Positions 1 to 7,693 of a stretch of 64,000 nucleotides of DNA are shown piece by piece. The position numbers and the translations under genes were made by a program. Source of the stretch: Victivallales bacterium (GTDB taxonomy: Bacteria; Verrucomicrobiota; Lentisphaeria; Oligosphaerales; Oligosphaeraceae); the NCBI GenBank assembly GCA_017617415.1, contig JAFZWH010000065.1, forward strand, positions 1 to 64,000, given 5' to 3'. Every line of letters begins with the position of its first letter. The stretch's first letter is position 1. The notes under the pieces were generated by a model. The model was not told the DNA's origin. It saw nothing but the letters and a program-made list of their open reading frames with translations, and ran no database searches.

Positions 1-28
1 CTTTCGAGGCGAGAGGTGAATGTGTCTC

Positions 29-109
29 CCTCCAACCTCCAACCTCCATCCTCCAACCTCCGACCTCCGACCTCCAACCTCCAACCTCCAACCTCTAACC
101 TCTAACCTT
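29..109 (+). repeat. Heptamer tandem array upstream of rnpB
   Basis: Eleven consecutive copies of a 7-bp unit (CCTCCAA, with variants CCTCCAT, CCTCCGA and CCTCTAA) run from 29 to 105, ending six bases before the RNase P RNA begins. The period is exact although the unit drifts. Similar 7-bp arrays with different unit sequences precede several protein genes in this window. No promoter can be read with confidence inside it. Confidence 0.9.
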
Positions 110-114
110 GATTT

Positions 115-486
115 GAGCTGGTCCGGACGGCCGCTCCGGCGTTCTCCCCGGGGAGGAAAGTCCAGACACCACAGGGCAGGATGCCCGTCTGAAAGGGCGG
201 GTATCGCGGGGCAATCCCGCGGTCAGGATAGCGCCACAGAAAACATACCGCCTCGGCTTCGGTCGGGGTAAGGGTGAAATGGCGAGGCAAGAGCTCACCG
301 CGACGGCTGGCAACGGCCGTCGGCATGGCAAACCCCATCCGGTGCAAGACCAAATAGGGGACCAGGCGTCGCCCGCGCCGTCCAACCGCCTTCGGGTGGT
401 CAGTCCCGGGTATCGGTCGCGCAGATGAATGGTCGTCGCGCCCGCCTCGTGCGGGCGGCACAGAATCTGGCTTACAGGATCAGCTC
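115..486 (+). ncRNA. rnpB: RNase P RNA (bacterial class A)
   Basis: This is the catalytic RNA of RNase P, which matures the 5' ends of tRNAs. Conserved blocks appear in the right order: GAGGAAAGTCCAGAC near 154, ACAGAAAACATACCGC near 236, GGTAAGGGTGAAA near 267, GCAAACCCC near 328, AGATGAATGGTCGTC near 422 and ACAGAATCTGGCTTACAG near 460. The ends pair (GAGCTGGTCC with GGATCAGCTC), forming helix P1 and fixing the boundaries. A T7 run directly after the 3' arm probably completes a terminator. The length of about 372 nt is normal for class A. Confidence 0.97.
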
Positions 487-520
487 TTTTTTTCAATTTA
501 AAGTTTTAAAGGGTAAAGTC

Positions 521-555
521 TCGCGTCCCACGTCCCGCGTCTCACGCCTAACGGA
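521..555 (+). repeat. Short heptamer array upstream of ptsP
   Basis: Five consecutive 7-bp units are visible: TCTCGCG, TCCCACG, TCCCGCG, TCTCACG and CCTAACG. They lie about 45 bp before the ptsP start and are followed by a very AT-rich leader. The unit differs from the CCTCCAA array upstream of rnpB, but the period and pyrimidine bias are the same. Confidence 0.65.
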
Positions 556-599
556 ATAATCAAGTAATCCACTTATAACAAATATATTAGATATAATTT

Positions 600-2921
600 A
601 TGTGCGCCAAGCCGACCAGCCGATTAACCGTCGTATCCGAGTGCTGCAAATTGCTCAGCCAGGCAACGGACCCCACGAAGACCTTGCAGTTGGTGTGCAA
701 GATGCTGGCCGAGACTTTCTGTGCGCAATTCTGCGCAGTGACCTCCTTTGATCTGATTGAACAGCGTCTGGTCATCCGTGCCAGTCATGGCCTCTATGTG
801 GAGGAACTCCAAAGCATCAAGCCGGAACTATCGATGTCCCTTCTGGCTTTCCAGAAGCAACAGGTCATCAATCTGGCATTGGATCCCCGAAAGATTCCCC
901 CTGGACACTTCACCTGCGAGCAACTGGCCAAGCGGTGCCACAGCCTGCTGGCATTGCCGTTGGTCGCCCATGGCCACTCGGTTGGCATCCTCACCCTTGG
1001 GCGTTCCTCCCGTTTGACCTTCCCTCAGAATATTGTAAGCATCTGCAGCGTTCTGGCAACCCCGATTGCCTCCTTCCTCCAGAATGTCGAGTTGCTCAAG
1101 AAGGCCACGGTCAATCCCGCTCTCGAGAGGAAAAACGAAGTGCCCGTCCCCCCGAGCGCAGGACGCTTCTTCAGTGGCAAAGCAATCTCTCCAGGGGTGT
1201 GTTTGGGACGATGCCTCGTGTTGGCCAGTGACGACGCACTTCGCACCGTCACTCTCACCAAAACCCATGACATCGCCGCCGAGCGGACCCGGCTCCGCCA
1301 GGCCTACGAATTGGCGCGGCAGAGCCTCACCCAGACCCGCCCGGAGGTCGCCGAAGTCCTTGCCGAGGCCGACTTGTCCATCTTCGACATATATGAAATC
1401 CTTCTGGATGACCCGACCCTCCAAGAGCGAATCGAGAGCAAACTAGCCCAAGGCTACGAACTCAACTCTGCGCTCGCCCTCACCCTCCAGGAGGTCGAGG
1501 CGGACCTCAGCAACCTCTCTGATGAATATCTTCGAGAGCGCATTCACGACATCGAGGACGTTCTCCTGCGCCTCCTGAATGCCGCCAACAACCAGTCCAA
1601 GGATGCACATGCCACCAGCCTGACAACAGACAGTCCTATCGTGCTGGTCGCCCGCGAACTCTTCCCCTCGCAGTTGCTCGCCTCGCCCTTGAAGCACGTC
1701 TGCGGAATCGTCTGCGAAAGCGGTGGAGCCACCAGCCACGCGACCATCCTGGCGCGGGCGCTGCGCATCCCGATGCTCGTCGGACTCAAAGACATCCAAT
1801 CTATCATGCACCCCGGTGACCAACTTCTGGTGGACGGCACCACTGGCCTCTGCTTCCCCGAGCCATCGCAGGAACTCCTCAAGCAGTATAAGTCCACGCT
1901 GGAGAGGGCGACGGATCTGCGGGACATCACCACGACCGAAAAAGCCGCCCATCCCGCAGTGGGCGACACCCCCTGCACCTTGGATGGAACGCCCATCCAA
2001 CTCTGCGGTAACATCACCCTCTTCGCCGAAATGTCCGCCCTCCACGCCGCCGGCGTCCGCGAAGTCGGACTCTACCGCACCGAGTTCATGTTCATGATCC
2101 GCAACGCGATGCCAGACGAGGAGACGCAGTACCGCGTGATTTCACGCCTCGTCCAGGACGCCAAGGGTGCGCCCGTCTCCATTCGGACTCTCGACATCGG
2201 CGGTGACAAGCCTCTGCCATATATCAAATGGGATGACGAACTCAATCCTTCCCTGGGACTGCGCGGATTGCGATTCCTGCTTTCGAACCCGGACATCCTG
2301 CGCACTCAATTGCGGGCCATCCTCCGCGCCAGCGTGGACGCCGATGTCACCCTGACCTTCCCCATGGTCGCCGACTACACCGATTTGATGGATGCCAAGA
2401 ACGCCGTCGAAGATGCCAAGCGCTCTTTGCAACTCGACCAGGTACCCTACGGCAACCCGAAGATCGGGATGATGCTGGAACTGCCCTCCGCCGTGGTCTG
2501 CCTGAAGTCCCTGCTGCCGGAGGTGGACTCGGTGAGCATCGGCACCAACGACCTGGTGCAGTATCTCTTTGGCGTGGACCGTGGCAACAGCCATGTCACC
2601 CAGTGGTTCCGCCACAACCATCCGATTGTCTTCCGCCTGCTGGGGGAAATCTGCTCGACAGTCGCAAAATATCCCGACAAGACGGTCCAACTCTGCGGAG
2701 AACTCGCCGGATCACGCCTCTGCACGCCACTGCTATTGGGTGCCGGATTGCGAAAACTGTCTATGAATCCGTCGATTCTGCCCTCCATCCGCGAACGTAT
2801 CTGCGGCTTGAAGTTAAGCGACTGCGAGGAACTATATAAGAAGGCATGCACCAAGGACAGCGCCAAGGAAGTCTATGACCTCGCCAAGCAGTTCGTCGTC
2901 CAACGGAAGCGCGGACAATAA
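600..2921 (+). CDS. ptsP: Phosphoenolpyruvate-protein phosphotransferase with GAF domain (PtsP type)
   Basis: This is a 773-residue cytoplasmic enzyme that takes phosphate from phosphoenolpyruvate and passes it to an HPr-like protein. Residues 1-150 look like a GAF sensor domain. The enzyme I swivel begins near 189 (RFFSGKAISPG). The phospho-histidine motif GGATSHATILAR is near 374, and the PEP-binding barrel shows YRTEFMFM near 490 and the catalytic-cysteine motif LCGELAG near 698. A GAF domain ahead of enzyme I is the hallmark of the nitrogen-type PtsP. No HPr or EIIA gene is adjacent, so the partner must lie elsewhere. The ATG follows an AT-rich leader with no clear Shine-Dalgarno sequence. 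The call is secure; the nitrogen-regulatory role is inferred from family knowledge. Confidence 0.95.
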   Translation: MCAKPTSRLTVVSECCKLLSQATDPTKTLQLVCKMLAETFCAQFCAVTSFDLIEQRLVIRASHGLYVEELQSIKPELSMSLLAFQKQQVINLALDPRKIPPGHFTCEQLAKRCHSLLALPLVAHGHSVGILTLGRSSRLTFPQNIVSICSVLATPIASFLQNVELLKKATVNPALERKNEVPVPPSAGRFFSGKAISPGVCLGRCLVLASDDALRTVTLTKTHDIAAERTRLRQAYELARQSLTQTRPEVAEVLAEADLSIFDIYEILLDDPTLQERIESKLAQGYELNSALALTLQEVEADLSNLSDEYLRERIHDIEDVLLRLLNAANNQSKDAHATSLTTDSPIVLVARELFPSQLLASPLKHVCGIVCESGGATSHATILARALRIPMLVGLKDIQSIMHPGDQLLVDGTTGLCFPEPSQELLKQYKSTLERATDLRDITTTEKAAHPAVGDTPCTLDGTPIQLCGNITLFAEMSALHAAGVREVGLYRTEFMFMIRNAMPDEETQYRVISRLVQDAKGAPVSIRTLDIGGDKPLPYIKWDDELNPSLGLRGLRFLLSNPDILRTQLRAILRASVDADVTLTFPMVADYTDLMDAKNAVEDAKRSLQLDQVPYGNPKIGMMLELPSAVVCLKSLLPEVDSVSIGTNDLVQYLFGVDRGNSHVTQWFRHNHPIVFRLLGEICSTVAKYPDKTVQLCGELAGSRLCTPLLLGAGLRKLSMNPSILPSIRERICGLKLSDCEELYKKACTKDSAKEVYDLAKQFVVQRKRGQ

Positions 2922-2949
2922 GCCACCGTAGTATATTCGGATTATCCTA

Positions 2950-3804
2950 TTATTCCGGCTGCCAGCCGGGTTCGACCTGGACGCTTATTGCGCTTTTACC
3001 CTCTGGCGCATCTGGGTCGGCAATCATCACTGCACTCCATCCACGAATATATCCTGGTCTTTGGGGTGTCACGCCTAACGGACTTTGATATGTTATTGCC
3101 ATCGCTCGGCGCATCGCAATGTAAACTGCTGAATCGCAAGCATGCTCCCAGTCGGCAGCCATCGCCAGATGAGAAGCCTCGTTTTCGCGAAGAAACCGTA
3201 ACATCTGGTTGTAATTCAAGATATTCCTGCCCCGATAACACAATCGCTGTAGTCCTTCAACATTTCCATTGAGAAACATATCTTCGTTTTCGGCGACCTG
3301 ACTTATGGTTTCAAGCAATGTCTGACGTTCCTCCTCGGTCAACACGCTGAGGTCAAGCCGCGCCAGATATTCATCCCGCAGGCGTTTCTTCGCCGCCGCA
3401 AAACGTAAAAGATGCGCTAGCGACTTCTTCATCGCCTCGTACTCCTCTGGTTGCGTCTCGCGGAACTCCTCCAGACTCGGCTCTTCTGGCGGATAAAACA
3501 GGTCTCCGACTCTCTCCGACAACTTCTCCTGAGTTCCTTTCGCCTCGTTCAAACGACGCACTGCGGTCCTTACCTCCTCAAGTTTCTGGCGGAGTTCTCC
3601 AAGTTCCCGCCTGTCATTCTGTTCCTCGGCACTCTGCACAGGCACATTGGTTTGGACCGCCACTGCGGCCTCAAACTGAGCCTCTGACCGCATCGCCAGC
3701 ATCGCGAGCAATTGGCTGCGGCGATGTATTAGCCAGACCACGAGTATGACATCTACCGACAACATCATAACCAACACAGCGCATAGTGATTTCCGCCTAT
3801 TCAT
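2950..3804 (-). CDS. Membrane-anchored coiled-coil protein, unknown function
   Basis: I do not recognise this protein. The start MNRRKSLC is chosen because its ATG overlaps the stop of the upstream gene (ATGA at 3801-3804) and a GGAGGGAG ribosome site precedes it. A single hydrophobic segment (residues 5-27) looks like a signal anchor. It is followed by a Gln/Glu/Arg-rich heptad region (about 60-100) and a helical region with acidic and basic patches. Size and organisation resemble the upstream neighbour (TM, coiled coil, helical body), so the two may be ancient paralogues or partners. It is the last gene of a three-gene minus-strand operon. Confidence 0.8.
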   Translation of the reverse strand: MNRRKSLCAVLVMMLSVDVILVVWLIHRRSQLLAMLAMRSEAQFEAAVAVQTNVPVQSAEEQNDRRELGELRQKLEEVRTAVRRLNEAKGTQEKLSERVGDLFYPPEEPSLEEFRETQPEEYEAMKKSLAHLLRFAAAKKRLRDEYLARLDLSVLTEEERQTLLETISQVAENEDMFLNGNVEGLQRLCYRGRNILNYNQMLRFLRENEASHLAMAADWEHACDSAVYIAMRRAMAITYQSPLGVTPQRPGYIRGWSAVMIADPDAPEGKSAISVQVEPGWQPE

Positions 3805-4733
3805 GGGTGCTCCCTCCAATAGGACATCCATTCCTCCAATTGCCGCACCTCCTCATCCTCCTCGCCTGGAGCCAGTCCATAATCCAATGGCGGGCAATCC
3901 TGTTCCAGCATTTCACAAGCAAGGCGTTTCTGCAAGACCGGATTAAAAAAAGCAGTCGGTGTCATCGTAAACTCACGGGCCAACTTTTCAGAGAACTGGA
4001 TTGCCTGCATCACTTGTTTTTGCTCTTCCAGTCCCTTCACTTCCAATGACTTGACAAGGGCTTGATTAATTGTTTCTCCAAAACTTTTCATCCAACTATA
4101 GGCCTCGTTCAACTGCCGATAACGCTCATTTGCCTCCGCCTCCGACCAGACATTATCCAGAACTCCATCCACATACTCCTGATAGCGTGAGAAATATTCC
4201 TCGCGCCTTTGACGCTCCGACGGCTTCAATGGGAATACCCCCATATCTTCTTGCATTCTCAGTTCTTCAAGGTAATGTTGGATATGCTTGCGCTGGCGAA
4301 AATTCGCATAAATATCTCGCAATTCCTCTGCGAAGGCCGCATACGCCTCCGGATCCAGTTCTTCCAGTTCCGACATGCTAACTGCATTTTCTTCCAGCAG
4401 TTCTGCAAAGTTTCCCTTTAACTCCGTGACCTTCTGTTCCAGCCGCTCCCGTTCCGCTTCAGCCTCCGCCAATTCGGTTCGGAGTTCTTCCAGCTGCTCG
4501 GAAACCGAGACGGACGGCGCAACCATCGTGGAAGTTGGTGTCGGTACTCCACCGAGGCTCGGTGCCACTGTCGTGGGAGGTGACGATGACAAAACATCCG
4601 CTTCAGTCCCCTTTCCCTCTGCCAACATTGCCTCGAGATTCCGGCAATCCAGATGCAGATAGCACGTCACGCCGAGGAGCGCCACGACTACCACGATCAA
4701 AACTGCATTGATGTAGCCAACCCGCAAAGTCAT
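3801..4733 (-). CDS. Membrane-anchored coiled-coil protein, unknown function
   Basis: This 310-residue protein has an N-terminal membrane segment (residues 5-25, VGYINAVLIVVVVALLGVTC). A Ser/Thr/Pro-rich stretch follows (about 45-75), then a strong heptad coiled coil (about 75-120, VSEQLEELRTELAEAEAERE), then a charged helical domain rich in Glu, Tyr and Arg. I recognise no enzyme motif. It lies 19 bp downstream of the LolA-like gene and overlaps the next gene by 4 bp, so the three are almost certainly co-transcribed. The topology suggests an envelope or periplasmic scaffold, which is inference only. Confidence 0.8.
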   Translation of the reverse strand: MTLRVGYINAVLIVVVVALLGVTCYLHLDCRNLEAMLAEGKGTEADVLSSSPPTTVAPSLGGVPTPTSTMVAPSVSVSEQLEELRTELAEAEAERERLEQKVTELKGNFAELLEENAVSMSELEELDPEAYAAFAEELRDIYANFRQRKHIQHYLEELRMQEDMGVFPLKPSERQRREEYFSRYQEYVDGVLDNVWSEAEANERYRQLNEAYSWMKSFGETINQALVKSLEVKGLEEQKQVMQAIQFSEKLAREFTMTPTAFFNPVLQKRLACEMLEQDCPPLDYGLAPGEEDEEVRQLEEWMSYWREHP

Positions 4734-4752
4734 CGCTGATTTCTCCTAAACC

Positions 4753-5631
4753 TCATCTGCGTCGGAATTTCACCGCCAGACCGACCACCAAGACAACCAC
4801 CGCCAGACCGACCAGAATCACGGTCAGATGCCTCTTCATCCACGACTCCCGATTGGGCAATTCGACACCATAGATATCACCGATATCCTCCACACTCTTG
4901 GCGACCGGCACCTCGCCGTCCTTTGGCAATGTGAACAAGTCCAGCGAAGGTTCCTTGTAGGTGATCTTGCCCCAGTTGAGTTCAATCAGTTTCCGCCCGG
5001 AGGCATTGAACATCTGTGCCATCACGATGAAATTCCTCTGCTCATCGACCGTCAATTGCTTGACTGACGGAAATCTCGTCTGGAGTTGTTCCATCCTCGG
5101 TTCCATTTCGGCCTCGGACTTGTGATTGATGGCCGCCAAGTTGGCCACGGTCACTGGCGTGGTGATGGTAATCTGGAGATACTGCTTGTTGCCAATGGTG
5201 ACGTGCTTTTTCTGCACCGTGTATTCGGCCTGGATATCCCGAAGGATGGTCTCCCAGCCCCAGTCCCACGACAGAGTAGGCTCCTCTTCGTCCTTGAAAT
5301 TTCCGCCGATTTCGCTCTTCACGAACTTTCCGCCCATAAGAAGGAAATATCCTTCCTGCACTCGGTAACTGGTCAGAAAGCAGGAGCCTTCCTTGAAATA
5401 ATCGCGACGCTCCAGCATATTCCCCTCTCCGTCCGCCCGACGATATACAGTAATGCTCCAGGTTTTCGTTTTTACAGTGGCGCTGAACGCCTTGGTTCGG
5501 CTGCTCTCCACCAACTGGCGGATCCATTCGCCCTGCGGAAGCTTCTCCTGAGCAACCACCGAACAGGCAATTGCCAGACTACAAATCAATGCGGCACGCC
5601 AATGTAGCACGGGGGGGGGGTAATTAATCAT
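4753..5631 (-). CDS. Secreted protein with C-terminal membrane anchor, possibly LolA-like; C10 tract at its start
   Basis: This 292-residue exported protein has a signal sequence (about residues 10-27, ending SVVAQ), a beta-rich body and a C-terminal membrane helix (HLTVILVGLAVVVLVVGL) followed by KFRRR. That tail pattern would leave the body outside the inner membrane. The body (residues 45-230) loosely resembles LolA-type lipoprotein carriers, but I would not assign that function. Codons 4-7 contain a run of ten C (5611-5620 on the plus strand as G10), directly after ATG ATT AAT TA. Length changes there would put the reading frame on or off. A GTG immediately after the run is a possible alternative start. 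It leads the operon that continues to 2950. Confidence 0.75.
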   Translation of the reverse strand: MINYPPPVLHWRAALICSLAIACSVVAQEKLPQGEWIRQLVESSRTKAFSATVKTKTWSITVYRRADGEGNMLERRDYFKEGSCFLTSYRVQEGYFLLMGGKFVKSEIGGNFKDEEEPTLSWDWGWETILRDIQAEYTVQKKHVTIGNKQYLQITITTPVTVANLAAINHKSEAEMEPRMEQLQTRFPSVKQLTVDEQRNFIVMAQMFNASGRKLIELNWGKITYKEPSLDLFTLPKDGEVPVAKSVEDIGDIYGVELPNRESWMKRHLTVILVGLAVVVLVVGLAVKFRRR

Positions 5632-5678
5632 TTAACTAACTCTAATTCAAATTATTATGACTATAAAAAATCCGAAGC

Positions 5679-6707
5679 CTATTCCTTGGCCTTCTTGATG
5701 AGGGCCTTGAGGTCGGGTTCCATCGCCTCGAGTTTCTTGAGGAGGAGACGTTCACGGGCGAAGGCCTTGCGGTCCTGGGCGGGCGACCCCATCAGGACGG
5801 CGCCGGGCATCGCGTCCTTGGAGACGCCGGCCTGCGCCATCACGATGGCGCCGTCGCCGACGCGCAGATGTCCGACCACGCCGGCCTGCCCCGCCAGAAT
5901 CACGCCGTTGCCCAGTTGCGTGCTGCCTGCCACGCCGCACTGCGCGACCAGGATGCATCCGCGCCCGATTTCGACATTGTGGGCGACCTGAACCAGGTTG
6001 TCGATTTTGGTTCCCGCCTGAATCCAGGTCCGTCCGAAGCGCGCGCGGTCGATGGTGGAGTTCGCTCCGACCTCGACGTCGTCATCCAACTGGACGATGC
6101 CGACCTGCGGGATCTTCTCGTGTCCGGCGGCGCTGGACTTGTAGCCAAAGCCGTCCGAACCCACGACCACGCCGGCGTGGAGAATCACGCGGTTGCCCAA
6201 GATACAGCGTTCGCGGATGGTCACATTGGGATAGATGAGGCAATTCGCGCCGATATGCGCCTCTTGACCGACATAGACATTCGGCAGGATGACCGTGCCT
6301 TCGCCGATGGTCGCGCCCGCCTCGATGACCACATTCGCGCCGATGTGGCAGGACATCGGGATTTCCACCGAGGCGTCAATGACCGCGCGGGGATGCACGC
6401 CCGGCTTGTATTCCACAGGCGGAGGAGTGAAGGCCATCACGACCTTCGTGAAGGCGTCGGAGGGGTCGGCACAGACCACCCAGGCACGCCCGGCGGGCGG
6501 CTCGACGGTGTAGTTCTCCGGCACCAGCACCACTCCCGCGCGGGAGTTCGGGACCTGCTCGCGGTATTTGTCGTTGCCCAGAAAAGCCACATCCGCCTCG
6601 GTGGACTCCGCCAGGGAGGCCACGCCATGCAGCGCATGCGTGCAGGAACCCACGAGCCGTCCTTGAACCATCGCCGCAATCTCGTCCGCTGTCTTGGAAA
6701 TCAACAT
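5679..6707 (-). CDS. lpxD: UDP-3-O-(3-hydroxyacyl)glucosamine N-acyltransferase
   Basis: LpxD adds the second hydroxyacyl chain in lipid A synthesis, from acyl-ACP onto UDP-3-O-acyl-glucosamine, at the cytoplasmic side. An N-terminal uridine-binding domain (residues 1-95) is followed by hexapeptide repeats forming a left-handed beta helix (about 100-320; IEAGATIGEGTVILPNVYVG is typical). The expected catalytic histidine is in VAHNVEIG near residue 240. The 342-residue length is usual. The start MLISKTADE is preferred over an upstream ATG because homologues begin at this motif and a heptamer array ends just before it. skp lies upstream on the same strand, as in many Gram-negatives, separated by the hairpin repeats at 6721-6844. 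Confidence 0.95.
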   Translation of the reverse strand: MLISKTADEIAAMVQGRLVGSCTHALHGVASLAESTEADVAFLGNDKYREQVPNSRAGVVLVPENYTVEPPAGRAWVVCADPSDAFTKVVMAFTPPPVEYKPGVHPRAVIDASVEIPMSCHIGANVVIEAGATIGEGTVILPNVYVGQEAHIGANCLIYPNVTIRERCILGNRVILHAGVVVGSDGFGYKSSAAGHEKIPQVGIVQLDDDVEVGANSTIDRARFGRTWIQAGTKIDNLVQVAHNVEIGRGCILVAQCGVAGSTQLGNGVILAGQAGVVGHLRVGDGAIVMAQAGVSKDAMPGAVLMGSPAQDRKAFARERLLLKKLEAMEPDLKALIKKAKE

Positions 6708-6733
6708 AATATCAAAGGTTAGAGGTGAGAGGT
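6708..6733 (-). repeat. Heptamer array immediately upstream of lpxD
   Basis: Read on the minus strand, the bases before the lpxD ATG are CTGACCT, CTCACCT, CTAACCT, then TTGATATT and the start codon. This is the same degenerate pyrimidine-rich 7-bp periodicity seen before other genes here. No purine-rich Shine-Dalgarno sequence is present. Confidence 0.6.
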
Positions 6734-6880
6734 CAGAGTACTGCTGGCGCCTCGCCAGCAGAGAGGTCAAAGGTCAGAGTACTGCTGGAAGTAACGCCAG
6801 CAGAGAGGTCAGAGGTCAGAGTACTGCTGGCGCCTCGCCAGCAGAGAGGTCAGAGATGAGAGTCCTGCGTTTCGTCAGGT
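6721..6880 (+). repeat. Tandem 41-42-bp hairpin repeat between skp and lpxD
   Basis: Three full copies (6721-6761, 6762-6803, 6804-6844) and one degenerate partial copy begin AGAGGTCAGAGGTCAGAGTA and contain a hairpin such as CTGCTGGCG-CCT-CGCCAGCAG. The middle copy keeps the hairpin arms but changes the loop from CCT to GAAGTAA-like sequence, as expected if pairing is conserved. The AGAGGTC parts are themselves 7-bp repeats. The array lies in the probable skp-lpxD transcript and could act as an mRNA stabiliser or attenuator. Confidence 0.85.
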
Positions 6881-6904
6881 CTCTGGTCTCTGGTCCAGCA
6901 GAAC

Positions 6905-7549
6905 TCAGTTCTGCTGTGCGGCGGCCTCCTGGGCGGCACGCAGTTTGTTTCGCAGGTCGGTGAGTTTGGCGGTGGCCTCGGTCTTCTCGGCCTCATGACC
7001 GGCGTTCACCAACTTCACGATTGCGTCGGTAATTTCCTGCTCCTTCGGGTAGGAGATCACCATCGGCACCCGATTGAGCGACTTGCCGGAGACTTCCAGG
7101 ACCGTCGTATAGCCCCGCGCCTCGGCATATTTCCTGACCTGCTCAAGCAGTTCTTCCGCCAGTTTTTCCACAATCATTTGCTGGCGATTCTCAATCTCGC
7201 CCAGCCCTTCCTGACGATAGCGCATGACCTCATCCTGCTTCTGCTGAAGACGGTTCTCCAGCAACTGCGCCTTGGAACGGGCGTTCTCGCGAACCTCGTC
7301 GGAGAGCAGTTCATTTTCCGCATCCGCAACCACTTTCTGGTATTCGGAGAGACTGGTCTGGAACTCGTCCTTCAGCAGATTAAATCCATCGAGGTATTGC
7401 TTGCGCAGATTTTCGATGTTGATGTTCTCGTTCACGGTCTTGTAGTATTCGTTGAAGACCGTCTCCATGTTCACATAGGCAAAACGATCAGCAGCAATGG
7501 CCGCGACACAGGCACACAGCGCCAGAAAAACAGCGAGTTTCTTGAACAT
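6905..7549 (-). CDS. OmpH/Skp-family periplasmic chaperone
   Basis: Skp-type proteins hold unfolded outer-membrane proteins in the periplasm. The start MFKKLAVFLALCACVAAIAA is chosen because AAGGAG sits at good spacing upstream; it gives a 214-residue precursor with a clear signal peptide cleaved after about residue 20. The mature part opens with DRFAYVNMETVFNEYY, the typical OmpH opening (a strand, then helix). A long charged coiled coil (about 50-120) is followed by a C-terminal region returning to the core (YTTVLEVSGKSLNRVPMV). A C-terminal extension rich in Ala and Lys ends AAAQQN. lpxD follows on the same strand, the classical envelope-biogenesis pairing. Confidence 0.88.
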   Translation of the reverse strand: MFKKLAVFLALCACVAAIAADRFAYVNMETVFNEYYKTVNENINIENLRKQYLDGFNLLKDEFQTSLSEYQKVVADAENELLSDEVRENARSKAQLLENRLQQKQDEVMRYRQEGLGEIENRQQMIVEKLAEELLEQVRKYAEARGYTTVLEVSGKSLNRVPMVISYPKEQEITDAIVKLVNAGHEAEKTEATAKLTDLRNKLRAAQEAAAQQN

Positions 7550-7693
7550 TGTTATCTCCTTGGAAGTATTGAAAAAAGACTTTTGCATACTTTAATCCAT
7601 TCCCAGCGCTTTGTCGTTTCGTACAACGAAAAAGCGGAGTGGAGAGCCAATGCCCCCACCCCGCTGAATCAATGCCACCCAAAAAACTTCGGT

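Noticed and set aside
20-271. Short protein over the heptamer array and rnpB
   Set aside because: The period-7 array forces repeats in translation, and the rest is RNase P RNA.
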